64,000 bases of DNA. It comes from Nereocystis luetkeana. Taxonomy: Eukaryota; Sar; Phaeophyceae; Laminariales; Laminariaceae. Location: NCBI GenBank assembly GCA_031213475.1, contig JARUPZ010000009.1:11069601-11133600 (forward strand). The letters are read 5' to 3'. This document shows positions 25,435 to 35,435 of this stretch, one piece after another. The position numbers and the translations under genes are program-made. The notes under the pieces are model-generated. The model was not told where the DNA came from and searched no databases. It worked only from the letters and a program-made list of their open reading frames with translations. How positions within the stretch are numbered: the stretch's first letter is position 1; each line of letters starts with the position of its first letter.

Positions 25435-27550
25435 ATGACCACTCTGCCGCAGGTGAAATCCGTGGCGGGTATACCCTTTAGGGAAACTCAACGGCGATCG
25501 CAGCAGACCCCCGGCAAAGGCTTGGTGATCATGAAATCACCGTTCAGCTTCTTCGCTGGAGCAATGATGGCCTTGGGTATTGCAGTCAATGCCACACCTT
25601 TAGTTGGTACGCACGAACAAAGTAACACCCACGTCGTCCCGAAAACAGTTGTTAGCTCAACCATGCGCTTCGTGTTTGTGGTTGGACTAGAGGGTACCGG
25701 ACACCACTTAGTGGGTCAGACCCTGGACCACATGTTCAAGACCAATAAAGACCTCGAACGAATCTCCGACAGGAACGACGACGCCATAGGTGACTTGTAC
25801 ACCATCAATTATTCAATGGGGCAAACTGCGCAACACTACAGCACGATACTCAACCGCGCAAGGGTAAATATGCGTAATCTCGCGCAGCGCGGAGCGACAC
25901 TGCAATTTCCGGGAACGGTGGCGTACACCCTTGGGTCACACCGTCTGCATTCGTATCCCAGCGGAACTGGTCCAAACAAAGCACTGAGATATTTGGATCT
26001 TCGACTGCTAGCGGAGGTGGCTGAAGAGGAGAGGGTGGATCTGCGAGTGCTGTACCTCCGCCGCCCCGTCAAGGATCTGATAATTGCTAACACCATTCAT
26101 CGTGGATTTCAAACGTGAGTGGGACACACGGCATCGATTTGCTTATGGCCCAGATTTGGGTATCCTCTCAAATGATTGTGTCCGTCATAGTTTCGCAAAC
26201 GCCCAGATCTGTGGTAGTGTCCAAACTCCTGAGATGGTCCGGTCACCCCAACCTGACCTATACCAATACTAGTACCCCTCTTTTTTGTACCTAGACAGAG
26301 GAGGGGTGAGGTCATTAACACAAAGAAGTATTTGTTTTCGTGGCACGGGTGCTTAGGGTCATTGTTGATTCGTGACGGGTGCCCGGGATGCACCAATGTG
26401 TTCCGATAAAGGGCCAGAGAACGCGAGCCGTGTACGCACGGCAATCATATCAGTCTGGTTTTACCCAATATCGTGTCTTTCGAAAATGTAAAGGTAGCCT
26501 AGGTTTGATCATGCCGTAAATATTTCGTTGAATTGTCACACGACAATATGTGAATTGTGAGCGGGTGTGTGTATCTATACTGCATGATACACGCCGAAGC
26601 TGCCGATGGCATGATATATTGTGTTCCCTTAGTATGCCCTTCACTTGACACGTTTCATTGCACACGTCTGTGCTTTACACGTGTTTGTACGATGATGTAG
26701 TCTACGGCCGATGTCTAATAAACAATGCAGTTTCTTCGTGTTATCGCCTAACAGCGGCTGTGTCCGTCCCACAAGGACCTCGCCGTTGGGGTTGTTTTGA
26801 ACTGGGCGTTGACATTCTAAACGCATTTCATGTCTGTGGCTGTCTTCACACACAAAAAAACTGTCTCGATGCCGGCTTGAGTCTATCGCCAAGTAATGAG
26901 CCGCCATACTCTCTCAATATTTTCATAAGTGGAGTCCCGTCTTACCTTAGACTCTCACTGTGTGTTCCAGTATATATGTTGCCTAGCTCACCGGGTTGAT
27001 ATGTAGTGTGGGAAGGCTTCCATGTTTCCACGTTGCTTCGCAGTATAAATCAAGGATAACATGCAAATGCTGAGTACAACGCAGCCACGGTCAGATCAAG
27101 ACAACACGTGAACTGTCTGTCTGCGTGCCCTTAATATTGCCGAGTCGCTCTACCCCTAATTGGCTGGCTGTTGTACATTGTGGCAGGCATCTACGCAACA
27201 ACGAACCATCGACGCCGGAGAAGAGCTACATGGAGTACATGCAAATTCTGTTGACAGATATCGCCGTGGTTCATTCTTTACTCGAGGAACTGGATCCAGG
27301 GTTCATCGTGTGTCACGATTTTGATCACATCGGCAACGTCGACCAGTCCACTGCAGTATCGGACATTCTGGCACCGAATACAAACTTGGCCGCATTGCTG
27401 AATAAATCGTTTATCAAAATAGCAGGTGCTCCGCGCGCCCCATCTAACGAGTCGCTGCTCTATGAGGGTGCGGATGTGGTGGCAGCACGCCTTCAGCGTA
27501 AATTCGACACGTTCGAGTCGAAAATATGCCCTGGCGCGAGAGAGGGCTAG
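25435..27550 (+). CDS. P-loop sulfotransferase-like protein, two exons
   Basis: Exons are 25435-26114 and 27187-27550. The 1072-nt intron has a consensus GTGAGT donor and a pyrimidine-containing ...GGCAG acceptor, and joining is in frame (phase 2), giving 347 residues. An internal start at 25531 (Met33) would begin directly with MKSPFSFFAGAMMALGIA, a good signal peptide or signal anchor, and is the more likely start for a secretory-pathway enzyme. Residues 77-91 read MRFVFVVGLEGTGHH, a beta strand plus P-loop (GLEGTGHH) as in PAPS-binding sulfotransferases. Residues 204-216 (RVLYLRRPVKDLI) fit the strand and Arg region that binds the 3'-phosphate. Such Golgi enzymes transfer sulfate to polysaccharides or proteins, and brown algae make sulfated fucans. 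Catalytic identity and substrate cannot be read from sequence. The frame is intact, with no lesion seen. Confidence 0.7.
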
Positions 27551-28769
27551 GACATTGGTTTTTCACTTTGGAAGTACGCTTAGTTGTATATTTTGTACAG
27601 GATAGACTGGAAGGGTTACGCTGCTGCCGGGAATGCAGCAGACTTTGGCTTTCGGATAAACTGCGGTAGTTTTGCACGAGCCGATCCGAAACAGACATGA
27701 GTAAGGAATGATTTGACCGAACATCTGGATGTGGTTTCGAGGTTTTCTGTGGTTGCACGGTAGTTTTCAACATTCATGAAGTTTGGCGCGTGCTTCAAAT
27801 GAATCGGACCACACTTCGCGGTGGAGATGGCACGCATCATCAGTAATATACACTTGCAATATAACATGTCTTCAGCAGGATATCAAAGCTCTCGCTCAGT
27901 TTAGTAAGATTGTCTGGTATGATAATCGGTGATATTTCTCCACGGCGAATGTATGGCACTGGTTTTAATGCAAACTGGCCCTGACACGCTGCAAATGAAT
28001 GACACAGTTATTGCAGCTGACGAAAGCTATATATACCAGAAACAGTCAAGGATATTTACCGGTAGATTGCGTCGCTTGGCCCAAGCAGGCTCTATAAAAC
28101 GACTATTCATTCAGTGGCACTAGCTCCTGGAAAACGTTCTTAATTCCAACGCCACAAACTGAAATGAAAGAAGTGTGGGCGCTAGACATATACCCAGCTT
28201 CCTACTAGTTGGAGCATACGTTTGACGGCACCAGCCCTAACGATGTCTACAGTAGAACAGCGCTTCTCGAGAGCCGGTCCGAACATGGCACAATTTACCC
28301 CAGAGTATTCGTTTGGGGTTATCGTATTTCCAAATGTTGCCGCAGTCCTACGGTGATCAAGTCGTCGCAGGCGGACTCCATCAGTTTCAAAGGAGGGCAG
28401 ATTTTCACGGGGAACCGGCGTGCACACGCCATAGGATGTGGAAGAAACCATTGCACTATACATTACGCACAACTCGTTGCGGCGTCATTTCGAGGCGACC
28501 GTATCATACCCCTCAGATCAGCCGGCGTCCACAATGCAATGCTTCTACGATTGGCGAGCTCGGCCGCCGAGAGACTATTGGTGTCGAACATTATAACGAC
28601 ACGATCACACGCTCCGGAGTACAGTGTATCAAATACCAGGTATACGTCTTACGAATAAGAAATGTGGAAGAGTGTAAGGGCACGGCAGAAAATTCGAGGG
28701 GAGCTGAACCTCCGACGGCCGTGCCGAGGGCGATCATCGTTGAAGGTGCAAACGTGCTGTAAGGCACTC
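27551..28769. other. intergenic, open frames of uncertain meaning
   Basis: Frames of about 150 codons overlap on the plus strand at 28209-28762, but no family motif or splice-bounded exon is convincing. A TACCAGGTA word lies at 28634. Confidence 0.35.
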
Positions 28770-28874
28770 TTACGGGGGGCCACAGTTGGTAGGACCTATG
28801 GAATACATAACAACCTATATACTTAACCATTTGTACTAACAATATTTGACCCTATTAACTATGGTCCTCCGTAA
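28770..28874. mobile_element. 105-bp MITE family A, copy 1
   Basis: It is exactly 105 bp like the three other copies. Terminal inverted repeats of about 27 bp start TTACGG and include a TTAATAGGACC-like segment. It has the most substitutions of the four, and one flanking TA has decayed to TC (right flank TA at 28875-28876). Confidence 0.8.
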
Positions 28875-29599
28875 TACCACCGGGGTACGCTTGCCACCAT
28901 TGGGCCGCAGTACCGTGCCCACTGTCTGCAATAAACCAGATGCGTTCTACGAAACCGGAACCTTTACTGTCAGCTCACGGTTTGCCCCAGTGTTGGAATC
29001 AACGTCTCTCCAGAACGAGTGAGCCCCCTCCGACGTGACCGACCCCTCTATTCGTTGTTGGGTAGAGAGGTACTTACAGCCGATAGTTAACCCTAACATG
29101 ACCGCAGTTCCGATGTATGTGGGGACACAGCAGTCAAATTCTAAGTAGTTTGTCCCCAAAACGATGCTGCGGTCCTAAAAGCGTTAATATCGTTGCCGGA
29201 ATCGGATTGCACTTGCTTCCCGATATGTATGGTAAGATAACTATCCCAACGCCGCATTCAGCATTTCACATCAGAGCCATGCTACCCTAGGCGTTGCATC
29301 GTTAAACAGACTTAATTATCGTCACTGTCGGGTCTCCTGTAAACGGAATGCCCCAGGAGGGTCGTGATAAGGAGATCCCGCCGGGCCTGGATGTGACCGG
29401 TTAAACTCCACGTAAGTATGTGGACAGGCAGACGTAATCAAAAGCATATTCCGGTCATGCGGCGTGTCTGTCAGTGCCAAGGAAACGTGTATGGAAGTTT
29501 TGGGTTATCATGCGTGTTCCCTATGGTATAGCAACAAAGGGGGGGAGTAAGGCGCTCTCATGGTTTGGTAGATCGGGTCAATCTCATTTATTTGCTAGA
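28875..29599. other. intergenic, no gene recognised
   Basis: No repeat, exon or motif that I could support. Confidence 0.4.
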
Positions 29600-29760
29600 G
29601 ACTGGCGTCGAGAGTTCGATATTGCCAGTTGAAATTGAAGTTGACTCAATTTTTCGGATGCTATCGTGGGGTTGCTGCTGGAGCATCCTGAAGGGTCTGC
29701 CTTCCTCTCAGCCCCTCTTTTCTCGGAGCAGGGGGGTGCGCAACAATATCATATAACTTC
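29600..29760 (+). repeat. direct dispersed repeat, copy 1
   Basis: It matches 30700-30870 in order: TTGCCAGTTG/TGCCAGCTGG, GAAGTTGACTC, TTTTCGGATGCTA/TTACGGATACTA, CGTGGGGT(T/C)GCTG, GGAGCATC(C/T)TGA, TCTCGGAGC/TCCGAGCG. The copies are clearly diverged and about 1.1 kb apart. No coding role is visible. Confidence 0.65.
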
Positions 29761-30699
29761 GAAAGCAAAGTGCAAAGCATAGTATTACGGAGGCACGGGA
29801 AAATCCGAGTTTTACACGTACGCAAGAAGTTTGGGCAACCAATCAGATTTACGCAGATTGATTGTACTTAACAATTGGATAGCCTTGAGACACATACTAC
29901 ACCCTGCCTTGTTTGTAGTTGCTGACCAGAGAGCTAAACACATTATCGAACAGAGTCAGAGGTACAAGAGTAAAAGTGTGATACAGGTTGATTTAATTCC
30001 CACCCACCCACCCACCATTCATTGCTTTCGAGGGAGTCAGTGGAGGGGAAGTTGAACGGTCGCAGCAGCGTTGTGGTGTATTTGTTACTGTTTGTTTGGC
30101 GTACCCCGTCGAGGTTGTGTACGTGTCCGGGTGTCGTAGATTGCGCAAGTTTGCGGAGGTGGCTACAGCAGTCGCTTTCGCTGTTCTGAATTTCATGCTC
30201 GGAATGCCGCTTCATCGTGCCATAGACAATGGGTACGTATATCTTCTCCTTGGTCTGTGGGTTCCATTTGAAATTATTGTGGTACGCTTAGGACTGAACG
30301 CGCTAGTGCGTCAGCTAGCTCACTGGATGATGCAGATGAGCGTTGCTTTAATTTATTTCTGCGCATTTTATACGTATGCCTCCAGTCTGGGGTTACGTAC
30401 GTGTTTCCCAGTCGGGGAACCGCGTTATGTAGCAGATATCCGTGTCATTTGGTTTCAGTGTGGACGCAATGGTTCTGATTCCAGAGATGTTCGAAATTCG
30501 GGCGCAATCTTAAACCATAGATAGGAGAGAGATGGTGTGTCCGTACTCCTTCGTTGCCTGTGAAGCGCATCTATCTATTAATAGTATGATCTGTGGTAGG
30601 TACGTATACTTATTTTTCGTATGTATGTACACGTCTGTGCAGCTGCCAGGTGTATGCGTGTGGGTATGTCGGCCTATGTATTGCATGCATGTGTCAAGG
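29761..30699. other. open frame of unknown significance in repeat-flanked DNA
   Basis: A 142-codon plus-strand frame (30096-30524) is fairly hydrophobic, with segments resembling two or three membrane spans (for example LLLGLWVPFEIIVVRLGLNAL). It matches no family I recognise and lies between two copies of a dispersed repeat, so chance is the simpler explanation. Confidence 0.25.
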
Positions 30700-30870
30700 A
30701 GTCTTGAGGCAGGTTGGCGTAGAGCGTTTTGACACTGCCAGCTGGGATGGAAGTTGACTCGAGTTTACGGATACTAGCTAGCGTGGGGTCGCTGTAGGAG
30801 CATCTTGAGGGGCTTGCCCTGCTCTCCGCCCCATTGTCTCCGAGCGGGGGAGTACGCCACATTTTTTTTT
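30700..30870 (+). repeat. direct dispersed repeat, copy 2
   Basis: Partner of 29600-29760 in the same orientation. The end of the unit (GAGCGGGGGAGTACGCCAC) is followed by a T run, as the first copy is followed by an A/T-rich stretch. Confidence 0.65.
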
Positions 30871-31028
30871 CATATGTTTTGTACCGTAAACTGTTTAAAA
30901 TTACTGGTGTTACAGTACCGTTATCTGACTTTTTTTCCCAGTGAGTGGGACAACAAATATATGTTTTGCTTCTGGATATCCTGGGTGAACCTAGAGAACC
31001 ACAGTAATATATATGTCGAAAATGAATA

Positions 31029-31133
31029 TTACGGGGGCCCGTAGTTAACAGGACCTATGGTATACATAATCACCTATATATTTAACTATTTTTACGAACA
31101 ATATTTGGTCCTGTTAACTATGCCCCCCCGTAA
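31029..31133. mobile_element. 105-bp MITE family A, copy 2
   Basis: Flanked directly by TA (31027-31028 and 31134-31135). The inverted ends start TTACGGGGG, and the interior carries ACCTATATATTTAA and ACAATATTTGGTCC as in the other copies. Confidence 0.9.
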
Positions 31134-31479
31134 TATTAATAAATACATACCGGGTATAAACAATAGAGAAAACCGTTTGCCGTGGACGGTCGATGTGAGG
31201 GCGTTTGGTTAGACTTTCACAAGATTGTCAACAACGATCCTCGCGAGAGCTTTGAAATTTTCGTCAGTACGAGAGGGACTTTAATTTTTTTCGGGACTAG
31301 TTCAAACAGGACTGTCAGTTTTCTGCCCAATTAAACGCTGATCTCAGTTGCTTTGGCGGGTCATTGGATGTAGACGGCATACGACGCGGGCCATTGGATG
31401 TTTTGCGTGGGTGGACACATGTGGACAGAATACGACGCGCGTCACGCTGGTGCTGCCTCTTCGTATACCGCTGAGCCTC

Positions 31480-31615
31480 CTGCTGGTGTTGCTCCTGCTG
31501 GTGCCGCTCCTACTGGCGCAGCTCCTGCTGGTGTAGCTCCTGCTGGTGCCGCTCCTGCTGGTGCCGCTCCTCCTGCTGGGGCTGCTTTTGCTGGTGATGC
31601 TTCTGTTGTGGTGCT
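31480..31615. repeat. 15-bp minisatellite (GCTCCTGCTGGTGCC)
   Basis: About eight imperfect 15-bp units occur head to tail. In one plus-strand frame they read as repeated Ala-Pro-Ala-Gly-(Ala/Val) within a 136-codon open frame (31398-31808). The unit keeps several frames open on both strands, so coding cannot be claimed. Confidence 0.75.
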
Positions 31616-31977
31616 CATTTCCTGCTTGCGCTGCTCCTGCCTGGTACACCGCATCGTCTGCTCTTCTTGGCGGTGCTGCTTCCACAGAGTGGACCGCACG
31701 TGTTTGCTGTTGCCGCTATTAATAGCGCTGCCCTCAATACACGCACGACAATTCCACAAGGGTTCTCGGCCTCGGCCTCGTCTTGAGGATATTGGGAGCC
31801 GGTTTTGAAGAGAGCACCCCGATCCGAGTCAGTGCTCAACCCCGTCGTGAAGTACAACCGCTGCATCCCCCAGCTGTGGAGACAGGACTTGGACGCATGG
31901 TCGACTTTGCGACCCGCTAGGGTAACACTTGCCCCGGCAGCAGGATAAAATTATAGTGGCCTATCGACGTCGCCACC

Positions 31978-32008
31978 ATGTCCTTCACCTTCAAGAAAGG
32001 AGGTGGCG
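31978..32008 (+). CDS. candidate first coding exon, gene unknown
   Basis: GCCACCATG is an ideal translation start context. The 31-nt exon reads MSFTFKKGGG plus one base and ends at a consensus donor (G then GTGAGT at 32009). The same phase joins to the GC3-rich exon at about 33400, given the intact form seen in the right arm. It lies just outside the part of the left arm that can be compared within this window. The gene is not recognised, and downstream lesions suggest this copy may be dead. Confidence 0.4.
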
Positions 32009-32029
32009 GTGAGTTCTCATCTGTGCCTC

Positions 32030-33090
32030 TTTTGTTGTTGTTGTTGTTCCTGTTGTTGTTCTCCCTATGTCTGTCGCCGCGGCTGGTGTTGCCAAGTGTT
32101 TTTCAACACTTACTCACCCTTTTTTTGGTTTTCAATCCTACGAGAACACGCCCACTGCTGCTGCTGCTCCTGGTCCTCCTCCGTCCCCTCCTACTGCTGC
32201 AATCCCGCGCGTCTACCGCCCCTGATGCTGCTCTGGTTGTTCATGTAATCGTCGTTCGCGTTGCTGCTGCAGGAGGTGGTTACCGCCGCTGTTGCTGCTG
32301 TTGTTCGTGATGTTGTTGTCGGCGTTGTTGCTGTTCCCGCAAGCGAGAACACGAGACTTCATTGCGCAGCCCACTGCTGCTGCTCCTTTTTCTGCTGCTG
32401 CTGTAACCCTGCGCGCCCACCATCCCTGGTGCGGCTTCTTTGTTTATGTAGCCGTCGTTCGCGTTGTTGCTGTTGTAGACAGCTTTGAGTCAGTGTCCGC
32501 CGCTGCTGCTGCTGCTGCCGCGCTTGTTTGCCTGGTATGCTGTTGTTGGCGTTGTTGCTGTCCCCGCACGTTGTCGACCTTCAGCACTAAATACAAGAAA
32601 AAATAACATGATACATTATAGATACGTTTTGCACGCTACCACCAAGATGAGTTTGTCATTCTTTCATGACACGACCTGACCCCGATATATAGGTACAGTA
32701 CACGTATGTGCTACTGCTGCCGCTGCCGCTGCCGTGGTTATGTACAACCTGCGCTCCTTTCCACACCGGGACAGGTGTCTACCGCCGCTCCTGCTGTCGT
32801 TGTTGGTTTTGTTGCTTTTCCCGCACGTAGTCGATGTTTGGCACTGAATCCAAGACAAAAAGCGTATTACTTTAATTTCTATAATAATGTCATTTATTTG
32901 CTTATTATGCGCTACTGCGCGTACTGCCATTTGTTTTTGCGCTACTGCTGCCGCTGCTACTGCCGTTGTTTTTTGCACCCTGCGTTTCTTTCCACAACAT
33001 TGCCTACCGCCGCTGCTGTTGTTGTTGGCATCGTTGCTGTTCCCCCACGTACTCGACCTTTAACGCTCAAATCCAAGAAGAAAAAAAACT
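32030..33090 (+). repeat. long-period CTG/TTG-rich tandem array (left arm)
   Basis: CTG, GTTGTTGCTG and related triplet runs are organised into units of roughly 200-250 bp. A GAGAACACG ... CCCACTGCTGCTG block occurs at about 32139 and 32347. A block TGTTGCTGTTCCC(G)CACG then GTCGACCTTCAGCACTAAAT-like then AAGAAAAAA ends units near 32604, 32860 and 33087. If exons at 31978 and about 33400 belong together, this array fills their intron. The right arm carries the reverse complement at about 62990-63990. Confidence 0.7.
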
Positions 33091-33394
33091 GATAATATCA
33101 AGATATGTTTTTGCCCAATACGAATATAATACAACCAATATGTTTTTGCCATTTATGTTGATGATAGGAGCTCTTACCGAGACCTGTCGTTGTTTGCAGT
33201 GCCCGTTATTTTACTCTCCAAAACAGAAGTTGAGACTTGCCAACATTTTTTTTTATTACACAGTCTCTGCCTCAACACCGAGTGTATGGGCTGCTGCTGC
33301 CACTGCTACTACTGCCGTTGCCATGGACAGTTTCTTTCGCGCAACTTTTAGTTATCTTCTGTGTTGTCGATTTGTTGTCTGTTATCTATTTTTG

Positions 33395-33665
33395 CAAGTC
33401 GGGAGGATTCGGTCTACTGCAAAGAAACCACATAGGACAACGACATATTGAACGGCCTGTGCAAGACCCCCTGCACGCCTCGTGCTACAAGCCCTCCACG
33501 AAGCTCTTCATCTACCAGGTCAAGGAAGTTCAGGACAAACGCCACGCGATATTCGGCGCAAAGGCTCAGGTGGAACTGGAAAAGAGCGCCGCTAAGCGCA
33601 AGGCCCTATCGGTGGGCCTCCTCAGTTCGGACTCGGAACAGATCTTCGTACTTCAAGAGTCTACT
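33395..33665 (+). pseudogene. decayed exon of an unidentified host gene, left-arm copy
   Basis: After a pyrimidine-rich tract and an AG (near 33400), the sequence encodes, in two adjacent frames with strongly GC-rich third positions, a segment matching VYWKVTIKDNDILNG of the other arm, then QDPLHASCYKPSTK, QVKEVQDKRHAIFGAK and SVGLLSSDSEQIFVL. A frameshift between the two parts is shared with the right arm. The left copy also lost one G near 33406 relative to the right. Many replacement differences between arms (HAS/HVS, DKRH/DEQY) indicate relaxed selection. The family is not recognised. Confidence 0.5.
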
Positions 33666-34235
33666 CTCGTGTCTATCGTAGCCTTCCGGTTCGTCGTACC
33701 ATACATGGTTGATCCGCAGTTGGTCTGCTCCTGGGGTCTGAAAACATTCGTTGTGCATGGACTTGCACGTCTGCCAGTGGGTGCGTTCAGTTCCTTTTGG
33801 CGTGTGCCCAGGTCAGGCTGTTTTTCCTCCTTCCTCCTTGGGCCCTGTAGCCCTTCGCTTTCGCGAAGGATCTTGTATTTTTCTATCTGCCTTATCTGTT
33901 TACCCGGGTGTTGCTCCCGTTGATAATAGTGACGTTCGCGTTGGCCAGGTTTTTTTTTCTACTACTACTCCCGTCGCTTCGACTTTTAAGCGTTTCACGC
34001 CGGCCCTGGACCCACTGCTACGCTTCGTTGGAGTTTTGTTACCTCGATGAAGCAACTGTCACAGTTTGTTTTGGCTTTCGACAACGTTTTCTGTTCGTTG
34101 TAGAACCGTTAGGTGACGCAGGACGTGCGTCTACTACTGTTGCCCTGGTTCGTTAAAGAAGCGCTTACTATATATATGCCGTAGTTGCATATCACGCTCA
34201 TCATGTCGCCTTCATGTCTCATAGCAAGTGTACTA

Positions 34236-34340
34236 TTACGGGGGACCATAGTTAATAGGACCTATGGTAAACATAAAAACCTATATATTGAAGCATTTTT
34301 ACTAACAATATTTGGTCCTATTAACTATGCCCCCCCGTAA
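34236..34340. mobile_element. 105-bp MITE family A, copy 3, with empty site in the other arm
   Basis: It is flanked by TA on both sides (34234-34235 and 34341-34342). The ends TTACGGGGGACCATAGTTAA and TTACGGGGGGGCATAGTTAA (read inward) form about 27-bp inverted repeats with two mismatches. The right arm at about 61850 has the uninterrupted target GTGTAC-TA-CATAAAT. This proves the element boundaries and the TA duplication, and dates the insertion after the inverted duplication. TA duplication points to Tc1/mariner-type mobilisation. Confidence 0.95.
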
Positions 34341-35000
34341 TACATAAATACAATCTGTTCCATCAGTCATTCGAACTGCTCTCTGGCGTCACCTTCATCT
34401 GCAAGTTCCACTCCAATTTTCTCAATCCACATACATGTTGTAGAGAAGGGCAACCGTTGCCTTGCTGCTTCCTAGGTGCTACCACGAGGTAGTGGCCTAG
34501 ATTTGTGTTGATATACAGATTACACCAAGCACATGAAACAGCATCGCCGAGAATGGGAGTTGTCAAGCCGCACAACAAGGACACGACGGTGGTGACCGAA
34601 CGCGAAAGAAGCCAACAAAAGGCGTGAAGTAGGCGATCCAGCAGTGCCAGTAGGAGGCGCCATCATACAACGGATAACAACGAAAACCAGCAAGCGCAAC
34701 AGAAAGGGATCACAGGCCGAACAAGTGCAAGAAACAAACGAGGAAACTCAAGAAGAAATATGAACGGCTCCAGGAAGTGAAGCAGCCAACAAATAGCGGC
34801 AATATATAAAATCGGTAATGGGAGAAATCTGAACCAGCCGAAGAGCAGTAGAAATTCGTATTAAACCCAAGCAAGGAATCAGCAGATTGCAAGATGAACT
34901 GCAAAAAGGTAGGGAAAATAATGAAGTCCTACTCCCCTGCGCACGATGAAGACGTCATATATATGACCAAAGGAGACGACCGGCGTCCAAAATCCTCTGT

Positions 35001-35291
35001 TGATTGATCTCTAAAGGTATAGACGCAGCTGGAACGGGAACGCGTGGTTGACTCCAGAAAATACCACGGAACTCTTCTTGTATACCAGGTATTATATATC
35101 CGAGCTGTCGAGTGACAGCGGATGGCGAAGCATGCACGTTATGATCCACAACATTCCCGGCACACTAAATTTCCCGTATGTCCCGCAGATTGTCCGCCTA
35201 AATCTTCTGTTCTTATGATCCCACATCAATGTACGGAACTCCCTTATAATGTTAGATGGAACATCTCCGTCGTGTCTCTTGAGCACCATCG
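35001..35291 (-). repeat. 3' LTR of left copia element
   Basis: It ends in ...GATCAATCA on the minus strand. The start has decayed from TG to CG. It differs from the three sister LTRs by a 7-nt insertion that creates TACCAGGTA at 35083-35091. Confidence 0.85.
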
Positions 35292-35435
35292 ATATCCCCC
35301 CTGCTCAATGTACACCGCCATACTTCGAAAACCCCCCGGTCGGTAACATGACAATATACTAATTCGCTGGTCGATCTTTTTCATTTTTATGACCAACTCA
35401 TTTGAAATTCAGAAAATCAAACATCCAATCTGTGA

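Noticed and set aside
28209..28762. A gene downstream of the sulfotransferase-like gene
   Set aside because: Two overlapping 149-codon frames plus an antisense frame, no motif and no codon-bias contrast between frames.
31398..31808. Ala-Pro-Gly repeat protein on the plus strand
   Set aside because: The open frame depends on the 15-bp minisatellite, there is an equally long antisense frame, and no splice or family evidence supports it.
32030..33090. Leu/Cys-rich or Ala/Gln-rich proteins encoded by the triplet array
   Set aside because: Long frames open on both strands are expected from CTG/CAG runs. They change frame between units and between arms and show no conserved segment.
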